Under the pieces are notes generated by a model. The model saw only the letters and a program-made list of their open reading frames with translations, did no database searches and was not told the origin of the DNA. 64,000 nucleotides of DNA from Psychrosphaera sp. B3R10 (lineage in GTDB: Bacteria > Pseudomonadota > Gammaproteobacteria > Enterobacterales > Alteromonadaceae), in NCBI RefSeq assembly GCF_018861025.1, contig NZ_JAHKQH010000001.1:61652-125651 (forward strand). Reading direction: 5' to 3'. The position numbers and the translations under genes are program-made. Positions 8,218 to 15,591 of the stretch are shown here, piece by piece (position 1 is the first letter of the stretch; the number at the start of each line of letters is the position of its first letter).

Positions 8218-10332
8218 ATGAACGTCATTTTACAATCAGAAGCTTCTGAATGTGGGCTATCTTCTATCGCGATGATAGCCAACCACTTTGGCTACAAGAC
8301 AGACATGAACCACATGCGCCAAAAATTTCCGCAAACACTTAAGGGCACAACTTTAAAACAACTAATCGACATAGCCGCTGCGATAAACCTGTCGGCCAGA
8401 GCCTTAAAACTGGAAGTTTCAGACTTAACAAAACTGTCTTTGCCCTGCGTTATTCATTGGGACATGAATCATTTTGTGGTCCTCAAACAAGTAAATGCAA
8501 AGACCATAAAAATAATTGACCCAGCGCGTGGCGAAGTGAGTTTGAGCCTTGAAGAATTTAACAAACACTTTACTGGCATTGCTCTGGAGCTCTCGCCTAA
8601 CAAACAATTTAATAAACAAGATCAACGTGGTCCTCGATTAACCTTAGGGGAAATTATCGCCGCATGCCATGGGCTCAAATCCCCTTTAAGTCAGTTGCTC
8701 ATATTGTCTGTTATGCTGCAATTTATTACGTTGGCGTTTCCTTATTACCTGCAACTGGTGGTCGATCAGGTATTGCCCAGTTTTGATGGTCAATTTCTTG
8801 TGGTTCTCGCATTAGGATTTGGCGGATTAACCCTATTTAATTCTGCTGTGGCCTCACTGCGCGGCGCTACGGTGATCTATTTAAATAATTCGATGAGTAA
8901 GCAGCTGGCATTTGGCTTGTTTAATCGAGTTATTAATCTGCCTCTTGGTTTCTTTGAGAAACGATTTATTGGAGATTTGGTTTCTCGTTTTTCATCATTG
9001 CATAATGTCCGGCAGATAATTACAAATCATCTAGTTGAAGGTGTAGTCGACGGTCTTATGGCCATTGGCACCTTGATCATGATCTATTTGTACAATACAA
9101 CGCTAGCAACCATCGTTGTTGCAACTATGCTGGTGTATTTGATCCTGCGGTTGTGTTCTTTTTCATCTCTTAAAAAATCCTTAGAACAAAATATCCACGA
9201 CCGAGCAGTTGAGTCGTCGAGCTTTATGGAAAATATGCGGGCGATTCAGACTATCAAATTATTTGGTTTGGAATCACAGCGTCAATCCATCTGGCAGAAC
9301 TTATATATCAGTTCGTTGAACAGCGAAATTCGGGTATCCAAATTACAGCTATTTTATCAAATTATTAATGGACTGCTGTTTGGTATTGAAAATGTCATTG
9401 TCATCTTTATCGGTGCTCAACTCGTTATCAACAGTGACGCTAACACCACCTTTAGCCTAGGCATGTTAACTGCTTTTATTGCCTACAAATCTCAGCTAAC
9501 ACAACGGTTTGCAGCGCTCGTTGACAAATTTATAGAATTTAAAACGTTATCAATTCATTTAAACCGTTTATCCGACTTTGTTTCAGAGCCCACGGAGTCA
9601 ACAGCACACCAACGACAGTTACCCGCCTTAAGTGGTGAATTACAAATACGGAATCTAAATTACCGATATTCACCAACGGAAAAATGGCTATTTTCCAATC
9701 TCAACCTTAGCGTTAAGCCAGGTGAATCAGTGGCGATTATTGGCGCGTCTGGCTGCGGAAAAACCACATTATTAAAAGTTATTTTGGGATTATTACCGCC
9801 AGATTCTGGAGAGATCCTATGGGACGGCATTAACCAACAAAACTGTAATCCACATTCACTCCGCTGTCAGGTCGGCAGTGTGATGCAAAACGATCAATTA
9901 TTATCGGGCTCGATAGCCGCAAATATTTCACAATTTTCTGAACGATACGATATCGAGCATGTCATGTATTGCGCCAAAATTGCTGCAATTCATGACGAAA
10001 TTATAGAGATGCCGATGGGATATCACTCTCTTATTGGTGAAATGGGTGTTGCCCTTTCTGGCGGTCAGGTACAACGCATTATATTAGCCAGAGCCTTGTT
10101 TCAGTCGCCTCAAATTTTGCTATTAGATGAAGCATCGGCCCATTTAGACATTCATTCAGAATGCCAGATTAATCTGAGTTTAAATGATTTAAAGGTTACC
10201 AAAATTGTCGTTGCGCATAGGCCAGAAACCATCGCCCATTGCGACCGCGTATTAGAACTTTCGGGCGGTCGTTTAACCGACGTTACCTCGAACTTTTTAA
10301 ACTTAAAAAAACAACTGGTCAAAATTGACTAA
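8218..10332 (+). CDS. Peptidase-containing ABC exporter (C39 peptidase, permease, ATPase)
   Basis: A 704-residue bacteriocin-type exporter that cleaves a double-glycine leader and exports the cargo. The N-terminal C39 domain keeps all catalytic residues: Q6 (oxyanion), C12 in SECGLSS, H85 in MNHFVVL and D101 in IIDPARG. A six-helix permease occupies about residues 160-440. The ATPase has Walker A GASGCGKTT (about 509), signature LSGGQVQRI, Walker B ILLLDEASAHLD and the H-loop VVAHRPET. GGAG precedes the ATG at 8218. Because the Cys and His are intact, a processed substrate is expected, unlike RTX-toxin exporters with degenerate C39-like domains. An outer-membrane TolC is presumably supplied from elsewhere. 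Confidence 0.92.
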   Translation: MNVILQSEASECGLSSIAMIANHFGYKTDMNHMRQKFPQTLKGTTLKQLIDIAAAINLSARALKLEVSDLTKLSLPCVIHWDMNHFVVLKQVNAKTIKIIDPARGEVSLSLEEFNKHFTGIALELSPNKQFNKQDQRGPRLTLGEIIAACHGLKSPLSQLLILSVMLQFITLAFPYYLQLVVDQVLPSFDGQFLVVLALGFGGLTLFNSAVASLRGATVIYLNNSMSKQLAFGLFNRVINLPLGFFEKRFIGDLVSRFSSLHNVRQIITNHLVEGVVDGLMAIGTLIMIYLYNTTLATIVVATMLVYLILRLCSFSSLKKSLEQNIHDRAVESSSFMENMRAIQTIKLFGLESQRQSIWQNLYISSLNSEIRVSKLQLFYQIINGLLFGIENVIVIFIGAQLVINSDANTTFSLGMLTAFIAYKSQLTQRFAALVDKFIEFKTLSIHLNRLSDFVSEPTESTAHQRQLPALSGELQIRNLNYRYSPTEKWLFSNLNLSVKPGESVAIIGASGCGKTTLLKVILGLLPPDSGEILWDGINQQNCNPHSLRCQVGSVMQNDQLLSGSIAANISQFSERYDIEHVMYCAKIAAIHDEIIEMPMGYHSLIGEMGVALSGGQVQRIILARALFQSPQILLLDEASAHLDIHSECQINLSLNDLKVTKIVVAHRPETIAHCDRVLELSGGRLTDVTSNFLNLKKQLVKID

Positions 10333-10359
10333 CCACTTCCATACTAAAAGGAGAACAAT

Positions 10360-10599
10360 ATGGAAACTTTCACAATAACAGCGTTATCAAAACGCGAAGC
10401 ACAAGTCTTTCAACAACTACTTACAGGTAAAAGCCAGCAAGATATTGCAGACGCATTATATATCTGTGTTCGAACCGTTAAATTTCATTGTGGCAACATC
10501 TACGAAAAACTGGCCGTTAAGAACAAATCTGAATTAGTGAAAATATTCAAACCCAACAAGGTGAATACTGCACTTAAAACTATACCTTGGTCCAGATGA
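10360..10599 (+). CDS. Small LuxR-type HTH regulator
   Basis: A 79-residue protein that is little more than one GerE/LuxR C-terminal DNA-binding domain: LSKREAQVFQQLLTGKSQQDIADALYICVRTVKFH (about residues 9-43) then NIYEKLAVKNKSELVKIF. It has no receiver or autoinducer-binding domain. A strong ribosome-binding site (AAGGAG) precedes the ATG, 27 bases after the exporter stop codon, so it belongs to the export operon. It probably regulates this locus or answers to its exported product; how activity would be modulated without a sensory domain is unclear. Confidence 0.85.
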   Translation: METFTITALSKREAQVFQQLLTGKSQQDIADALYICVRTVKFHCGNIYEKLAVKNKSELVKIFKPNKVNTALKTIPWSR

Positions 10600-10613
10600 T
10601 CTTCACTGAAGAT
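10599..10613 (+). other. Short hairpin at the end of the LuxR-type gene
   Basis: ATCTTC-act-GAAGAT forms a perfect 6-bp stem overlapping the regulator's stop codon. No T-tract follows, so it is more likely an mRNA processing or stability element than a terminator. Confidence 0.35.
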
Positions 10614-10627
10614 ACGACTAACATTTA

Positions 10628-10693
10628 ATGGAAATACTGAATAAGGAACACACAATTCAGTTAGTTCACTTGGCCAAGGATGGCCTCCATTAA
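10628..10693 (+). CDS. Possible 21-codon micro-ORF
   Basis: ATG to TAA encodes 21 residues beginning MEILNKEHTI and ending HLAKDGLH. There is no recognisable Shine-Dalgarno sequence, and the frame contains the inverted repeat at 10636-10661. It may be a leader peptide of the following 19-codon frame or a chance frame. It is listed because it sits inside the regulator-to-membrane-protein gap of the exporter locus, where a substrate would be expected. Confidence 0.2.
   Translation: MEILNKEHTIQLVHLAKDGLH
10636..10661 (+). other. Inverted repeat in the micro-ORF leader
   Basis: ACTGAAT and ATTCAGT pair as a perfect 7-bp stem with a 12-base loop containing AAGGAACA. It precedes the ribosome-binding site of the 19-codon micro-ORF by about 40 bases and could affect its translation or mRNA processing. 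Confidence 0.3.
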
Positions 10694-10711
10694 CTTTATA
10701 AGGAAAATACA

Positions 10712-10771
10712 ATGCAGGCACTTAAAACAGCTCAATTCACGTTGGCTTTCGGTGGCGGCAAATTTAAATAA
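10712..10771 (+). CDS. 19-residue peptide with Gly-Gly-Gly motif; candidate exporter substrate
   Basis: A short frame (19 codons plus TAA) preceded by AAGGA at good spacing encodes MQALKTAQFTLAFGGGKFK. It lies directly downstream of the exporter and LuxR-type genes and 9 bases before the next gene, which has its own strong ribosome-binding site. The hydrophobic run before Gly-Gly resembles the end of a double-glycine leader, which the intact C39 peptidase would cleave, but only a four- or five-residue tail (GKFK) would be released. It is far shorter than known double-glycine precursors, so it may be a signalling peptide, a leader, or coincidental. I recognise no described family. Confidence 0.45.
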   Translation: MQALKTAQFTLAFGGGKFK

Positions 10772-10780
10772 GGAGATTTT

Positions 10781-10984
10781 ATGGGACTTTTAAATAAGCT
10801 GATAGACCTTCAATTAGGGTCGGTTAAACGCATTAAATTGGAGCTACTAATTCATAGTATTGTTGCAATAATGTATTTTTGTATCTGTTTTTATTCGCCG
10901 CCAATAGTCGCAGGGATAGTTGGGTGTACTCTTTATGTCTGGCAACGAATTTTGACCTACCACCTAAAACAACGGATTAGTTAA
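10781..10984 (+). CDS. Small two-helix membrane protein of the exporter locus
   Basis: A 67-residue protein with a strong ribosome-binding site (AAGGAG). After an amphipathic basic N-terminus (MGLLNKLIDLQLGSVKRIK) come two hydrophobic segments (about residues 24-40 and 43-58) ending in a basic tail, an alpha-hairpin topology. I do not recognise the family. Its position between the micro-ORF and another small membrane protein suggests an immunity protein, a signal receptor or exporter accessory; it has no Gly-Gly leader. Confidence 0.65.
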   Translation: MGLLNKLIDLQLGSVKRIKLELLIHSIVAIMYFCICFYSPPIVAGIVGCTLYVWQRILTYHLKQRIS

Positions 10985-10999
10985 TTATAAGGTTTCAAA

Positions 11000-11182
11000 A
11001 TGGATTTTGAACATGAGTTAAACCAAAGTGTTAAACGCCGAGCCATCTCACAGTTGGCAGGGGAATCGGTCTCATTCCACCATTGGTATAGAAACAAACC
11101 TCAGCCCAATAAAGTCTCTTTATTTATTGGGGTATGTATAGGCTTTTGCATCGGCTTAATATTAAGTATTTCCGTTCAATAA
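11000..11182 (+). CDS. Small protein with one C-terminal membrane helix
   Basis: A 60-residue protein, 15 bases after its neighbour and preceded by AAGG. Residues 1-38 are polar and include FHHWYRNKPQPNK; residues 39-60 (VSLFIGVCIGFCIGLILSISV) form a single Gly-spaced membrane helix. The family is not recognised. Tail-anchored design and operon position suggest a partner of the exporter or an immunity factor. Confidence 0.6.
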   Translation: MDFEHELNQSVKRRAISQLAGESVSFHHWYRNKPQPNKVSLFIGVCIGFCIGLILSISVQ

Positions 11183-11297
11183 CCGACAACGTTTGGACTA
11201 CACAATGCCGTTCCCTCTGTTAGTTTAAGCTAGGGGAAAGGGGGAATTTACGATACGATTAAATCAATAAATGGTAAGTCATAAAAGGTCGCCTTTG

Positions 11298-11960
11298 GTG
11301 AAAATAATATTAGTTTCAGACATATTTGGTCGTACCCCCGCGGTAGAAAGCCTAGTAGCTGATCTCCTTGATACTTTAGATCATGCAGAAGACATCGATA
11401 TTGTCGACCCTTACCAAGGCCAATTCGTACCGTTTGAAAACGAACTTTCCGCTTACCGTTATTTCACTGACAATGTCGGCCTTGTAACTTACTCAAACCT
11501 CCTAGAAACCCGATTAGCAGCTCAAATGCCAGTAAGTCACGCAATAGGAGAATTCAGTTCTAACGCTCTATTGCAACAGCCACCAGAGCAAAAAAAACCA
11601 TTAATCTTATTGATAGGTTTTAGTGTTGGGGCTTCCGCTATTTGGAATATCGCTGACCGCTTTATCGATGCTCAAAACCAAATTACCGCCATCGGATATT
11701 ACGGTTCCCAGATAAGAAACAATCTTAATGTAGCCCCTATATTTCCAATTCAGTTGATATTCCCACAGCAAGAGCAGCACTTCTCTATGGCGGAGCTAAC
11801 CGAAAAGCTTTCAGGTAAAATGAATATCGATGTATCTAAAGTGCCTTATGCTCATGGGTTTATGAATAAACTCTCAGACAATTATGATAAGGCGGGTTAC
11901 CTTGAACAGGTAAATAAAATAAGGCATCAAATTTCAACTCGCGAAATAAACATTTATTAG
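11298..11960 (+). CDS. Dienelactone-hydrolase-like alpha/beta hydrolase
   Basis: About 220 residues with an alpha/beta-hydrolase layout: a first strand ending in VSDIFGRTPAVESLV, the nucleophile elbow GFSVGAS (Ser flanked by Gly at both ends) in the middle, and the probable catalytic His in PYAHGFMN near the C-terminus. The general arrangement is that of dienelactone hydrolases, but the nucleophile is Ser instead of the family's usual Cys. Start is uncertain: GTG at 11298 has AAAAGG upstream and begins right at the first strand; ATG at 11271 adds nine residues. It follows the exporter locus on the same strand after a gap of about 100 bases, so membership of that operon is doubtful. Confidence 0.65.
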   Translation: MKIILVSDIFGRTPAVESLVADLLDTLDHAEDIDIVDPYQGQFVPFENELSAYRYFTDNVGLVTYSNLLETRLAAQMPVSHAIGEFSSNALLQQPPEQKKPLILLIGFSVGASAIWNIADRFIDAQNQITAIGYYGSQIRNNLNVAPIFPIQLIFPQQEQHFSMAELTEKLSGKMNIDVSKVPYAHGFMNKLSDNYDKAGYLEQVNKIRHQISTREINIY

Positions 11961-12051
11961 TCTTTAATAAAAGGGATTTGTCACTTTACCCATTTCTCGC
12001 GAAGACTAAACATTATTTCTCACAAAGCTAAACATTGTTTAAGCACAAAAT

Positions 12052-12089
12052 AAAAAACCGCGAATTGAATTAACAATGCGCGGTTTTTT
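12052..12089. terminator. Bidirectional terminator between the hydrolase and accC
   Basis: AAAAAACCGCG and CGCGGTTTTTT form a GC-rich stem flanked by A/T runs on both sides, between convergent genes. It can act for the rightward hydrolase transcript and for the leftward acc operon. Confidence 0.85.
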
Positions 12090-12115
12090 GACAAAAGCAA
12101 AGCTCTAAAGGGACA

Positions 12116-13456
12116 TTACAATCCGAGTTTCTTTTCAAGATAATGGATGTTTGTTCCACCATTTTGGAAATGTTCGTCTGCCATAATTTCTTTCTGTAAA
12201 GGAACGTTTGTTTTAATTCCTTCAACTAACAACTCGTTTAATGCATGTTGCATACGCTTGATAGCGATACCACGGTTTTCACCGTAAGTGATCAGTTTAC
12301 CAATCATAGAGTCATAGTTTGGCGGCACTTTATAATTTGTATAAATGTGCGAATCCCAACGAACCCCTAAACCACCAGGAGAATGGAAACGTTTGATTTC
12401 ACCGGCACATGGAATAAATGTAACTGGATCTTCAGCGTTAATTCGACATTCGATAGCATGGCCACGAATTTGAATATCGTCTTGTGTAATTGATAAAGGC
12501 TGACCAGCAGCTACGCGCAATTGCTCTTTAATCAAATCAACACCAGTGACCATCTCAGTAACAGGATGTTCAACTTGGATACGGGTATTCATTTCGATGA
12601 AATAGAACTCGCCATTTTCATACAAAAATTCAAATGTACCTGCACCGCGGTAACCAATTTCAACACAGGCACGAACACAACGGTCGCCAATGTATTTACG
12701 CAAGTCAGGTGTAATACCTGGTGCTGGTGCCTCTTCTACTACTTTTTGGTGGCGACGTTGCATCGAACAATCACGCTCACCCAAATGTACTGCATTGCCT
12801 TGGCCGTCAGCTAATACTTGCACTTCAATGTGACGAGGGTTTTCAAGGAATTTTTCCATGTAAACGACGTCATTATTAAAGGCTGCACCCGCTTCGGCTT
12901 TAGTCATGGCAATTGAGTCAATCAATTCAGCTTCACTACGTACCACACGCATACCACGACCACCGCCGCCGCCTGCTGCTTTAACAATTAACGGGTAACC
13001 AATACGTCGCGCAATGGCTTTGTTGGTGTCCGCATCAGGGCCTAACTCGCCGTCTGAGCCTGGTACACAAGGTACGCCTGCTTTTTTCATAGCTTCAATT
13101 GCAGATACTTTGTCACCCATTAGGCGGATAGTATCTCCAGTTGGACCAATGAAAATCAAACCACTTTGCTCAACTTGGTCAGCAAAATCAGCATTTTCTG
13201 CTAAAAATCCATAACCTGGGTGAATAGCTACAGCGTCAGTAACTTCTGCAGCCGCAATAATTCTAGGAATGTTAAGGTAACTTTCTTGCGCTGACGCTTT
13301 ACCAATACAAATGGTTTCATCTGCTAACAAGACATGTTTTAGGGTTCTATCAGCGGTTGAATGCACAGCAACTGTTTTGATACCCAACTCTTTACAAGCT
13401 CGCAAAATACGCAGGGCAATTTCGCCACGGTTTGCGATAACTACTTTATCTATCAT
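12116..13456 (-). CDS. accC: Acetyl-CoA carboxylase, biotin carboxylase subunit
   Basis: A 446-residue ATP-grasp enzyme that carboxylates biotin on BCCP, the first half-reaction of acetyl-CoA carboxylase and the entry to fatty-acid synthesis. N-terminal [15 protein letters not shown], the glycine-rich ATP loop [13 protein letters not shown] (about residues 161-173), [10 protein letters not shown], and the catalytic [14 protein letters not shown] (about 288-301) are all present. The length equals the family standard. AGGGG precedes the ATG and it lies 12 bases after accB, the usual accBC operon. Confidence 0.97.
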   Translation of the reverse strand: MIDKVVIANRGEIALRILRACKELGIKTVAVHSTADRTLKHVLLADETICIGKASAQESYLNIPRIIAAAEVTDAVAIHPGYGFLAENADFADQVEQSGLIFIGPTGDTIRLMGDKVSAIEAMKKAGVPCVPGSDGELGPDADTNKAIARRIGYPLIVKAAGGGGGRGMRVVRSEAELIDSIAMTKAEAGAAFNNDVVYMEKFLENPRHIEVQVLADGQGNAVHLGERDCSMQRRHQKVVEEAPAPGITPDLRKYIGDRCVRACVEIGYRGAGTFEFLYENGEFYFIEMNTRIQVEHPVTEMVTGVDLIKEQLRVAAGQPLSITQDDIQIRGHAIECRINAEDPVTFIPCAGEIKRFHSPGGLGVRWDSHIYTNYKVPPNYDSMIGKLITYGENRGIAIKRMQHALNELLVEGIKTNVPLQKEIMADEHFQNGGTNIHYLEKKLGL

Positions 13457-13468
13457 AAGTGACCCCTA

Positions 13469-13924
13469 TTATTCGATGATGAATAATGGTTGATCAAATT
13501 CAACTGGATCTTCATTTTCAACAAGAATGGCTTTAACTACACCAGCTTTGTCAGATTCAATTTGGTTCATCATTTTCATTGCTTCGATGATACATAAAAC
13601 GTCACCAACGTTAACCGTCTGGCCAACTTCAACAAAAGCAGGTGTAGCTGGTGAAGATGCACGATAAAAAGTACCAACCATTGGCGACTGAACTTGATGA
13701 CCACTAGGAGCAGAAGCTTCAGGTGCTGCGGCTACTGGTGCTGCTGCAGGAGCGGCAGGAGCGGCTGGTGCCATTTGTTGCATTTGCTGCATTGGTGCCG
13801 CTTGCATAACTTGAATTGGCGTTCCAGAAATACGGATTGATTCATCACCCTGAGTGATTTCAATTTCACCAACACCAGATTCTTTAACCATGTCGATGAG
13901 TGTTCTAATTTTACGAATATCCAT
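13469..13924 (-). CDS. accB: Biotin carboxyl carrier protein of acetyl-CoA carboxylase
   Basis: A 151-residue carrier with an N-terminal dimerisation part ([23 protein letters not shown]), an Ala/Pro-rich flexible linker (about residues 42-72) and a C-terminal biotinyl domain carrying [10 protein letters not shown], where the Lys between the two Mets is biotinylated. It forms the acc operon with accC and follows aroQ by 24 bases, a common gammaproteobacterial gene order. Confidence 0.97.
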   Translation of the reverse strand: MDIRKIRTLIDMVKESGVGEIEITQGDESIRISGTPIQVMQAAPMQQMQQMAPAAPAAPAAAPVAAAPEASAPSGHQVQSPMVGTFYRASSPATPAFVEVGQTVNVGDVLCIIEAMKMMNQIESDKAGVVKAILVENEDPVEFDQPLFIIE

Positions 13925-13948
13925 TTTAATACCTATATTTAATTCTTA

Positions 13949-14401
13949 TTAATTTTTCAAAATAGTATGTAGAGCTTTGTCGATGGCATAACGATAACCA
14001 TCAACACCCAAACCACAAATCACACCGACCGCAACATCCGACAGGTAAGATTTATGACGAAATTCTTCTCTGGCGTGAACATTTGAAATATGCACCTCTA
14101 TAAAAGGTATGTTCACACCTAACAACGCATCACGTATTGCAACACTTGTATGGGTAAAAGCAGCAGGATTTATCACAATAAAATCAACTTCCCCCATCGC
14201 GCTATGAATAGCGGCAATAAGCTCAGCTTCACTGTTCGATTGCACGTGTTGTAACTCAACATTGCGTGATTGCGCTTGTTCAGCTAAAGTTTCAACAATT
14301 TGGGCCAACGTATTGGCGCCATAAATTTCTGGCTCACGCTTACCCAACAAATTAAGATTTGGGCCATTCAACAGTAAAATACGATTATTTGTAGACATCA
14401 T
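13949..14401 (-). CDS. aroQ: Type II 3-dehydroquinate dehydratase
   Basis: A 150-residue enzyme dehydrating 3-dehydroquinate to 3-dehydroshikimate in the shikimate pathway. [21 protein letters not shown] holds the catalytic Arg/Tyr lid, [18 protein letters not shown] and [16 protein letters not shown] the substrate-binding residues. The ATG chosen is the first of two consecutive Met codons, with AAGG upstream; a longer in-frame start at 14440 adds residues unlike the family. It is followed by accB. Confidence 0.95.
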   Translation of the reverse strand: MMSTNNRILLLNGPNLNLLGKREPEIYGANTLAQIVETLAEQAQSRNVELQHVQSNSEAELIAAIHSAMGEVDFIVINPAAFTHTSVAIRDALLGVNIPFIEVHISNVHAREEFRHKSYLSDVAVGVICGLGVDGYRYAIDKALHTILKN

Positions 14402-14613
14402 GTCGCCTTCTTCACCTAAAATACATTCAAAATCTAACATTCACTTATAATTAGTAATTTAACTAAAAAAACACCAGATTTGAATAGGCAGAGCGCCATT
14501 ATAGTGATTTCAATACAATTAGCAGTAAAATACTGGTCTAATGACCGAAGTTGAATTAATTGGTGGTGCAGATTTGCACCAATACTCAATATTTAAGCGC
14601 CGAGTACGCTACT

Positions 14614-15591
14614 TTATTCTATATCTTCAAAATGAGTAACGCGATTACGGCCATTTTCTTTCGAGTAATATAATGCTTTATCTGCGTATTCGACCAAGTG
14701 TAACAAGTTTAGTTCATTATTTATTCCACAACATCCAATGCTAATGGTTAAACTATCGACAGATTTAAATTGGTGGTTTTCAATCATATTACAAAAACGA
14801 TTTAGAATGCGTTTAGTTTGTTGCCTCGACACATCACGCAAAATAACGGCAAACTCTTCACCACCGTATCGAAACAAACCATCGCGGGAGCGAAAACTCA
14901 ACCGCATCAATTCAGCTAACTCAACCAATACTTCATCACCAACAACATGCCCATATTCATCATTGATTGCTTTGAAAAAGTCGATATCTATGATTGCCAA
15001 GTGCGACTCAAGTACTTCAACAACACCGTCTGAGCTGCGTCGTTTTTCCATATCAGGACGTTGTAATTCAAGTGCCAAATCAATATCAAAACTCTTGCGA
15101 TTAAGTAATTGGGTTAACCCATCAACTTTAGAGTCAGTGATCAAAATCAGTACATTACAATAGATAGCCATAATACAAATGATCTGTTCATCGACTTCTT
15201 CAGACACGTCAATACCGGTAACAATGCAGGCATAAAAGCGGTGATTTAATATCGCAGGGTAGAATATTTTGTTCTCATCAATTAAGGCAAGTTCGTCGAC
15301 GCGTTCAAGTTCGTCTAAATCAAATTGTCTAATCTGATCAATTTCTTGTGGGTTTTCTAGCGCGCCCGACGAGCTGGAAAACAAGTAAAAGCGATCTCGC
15401 TCCGTACCGTCTGAACTCAAATATACCTTATATTCATAAGGTGCCACCACCTCTTCGAGTATGTGCACTAAGGTTTTATTTAGTGCAACCACCGAGCGCT
15501 GACACGACATCAACAAAGTATAATCAAACTTTAATGACTCCGCGTCTCTATCTTTATTTCTTTTATTTGTACTTCTAATTTCTTCAGTCAC
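14614..15591 (-). CDS. Diguanylate cyclase (GGDEF) with N-terminal sensory domain
   Basis: A 325-residue GTG-start protein. The C-terminal GGDEF domain begins at VDGLTQLLNRKSFD (about residue 156) and has the active-site motif RYGGEEF (about 243-249), so it should make c-di-GMP. The allosteric inhibition site RxxD is present as RSRD five residues upstream. The N-terminal 150 residues look like a cytoplasmic GAF-type ligand domain, without membrane helices. The start overlaps the dsbD stop by one base, so it is translationally coupled to dsbD. The link between disulfide reduction and c-di-GMP is suggestive only. Confidence 0.85.
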   Translation of the reverse strand: MTEEIRSTNKRNKDRDAESLKFDYTLLMSCQRSVVALNKTLVHILEEVVAPYEYKVYLSSDGTERDRFYLFSSSSGALENPQEIDQIRQFDLDELERVDELALIDENKIFYPAILNHRFYACIVTGIDVSEEVDEQIICIMAIYCNVLILITDSKVDGLTQLLNRKSFDIDLALELQRPDMEKRRSSDGVVEVLESHLAIIDIDFFKAINDEYGHVVGDEVLVELAELMRLSFRSRDGLFRYGGEEFAVILRDVSRQQTKRILNRFCNMIENHQFKSVDSLTISIGCCGINNELNLLHLVEYADKALYYSKENGRNRVTHFEDIE

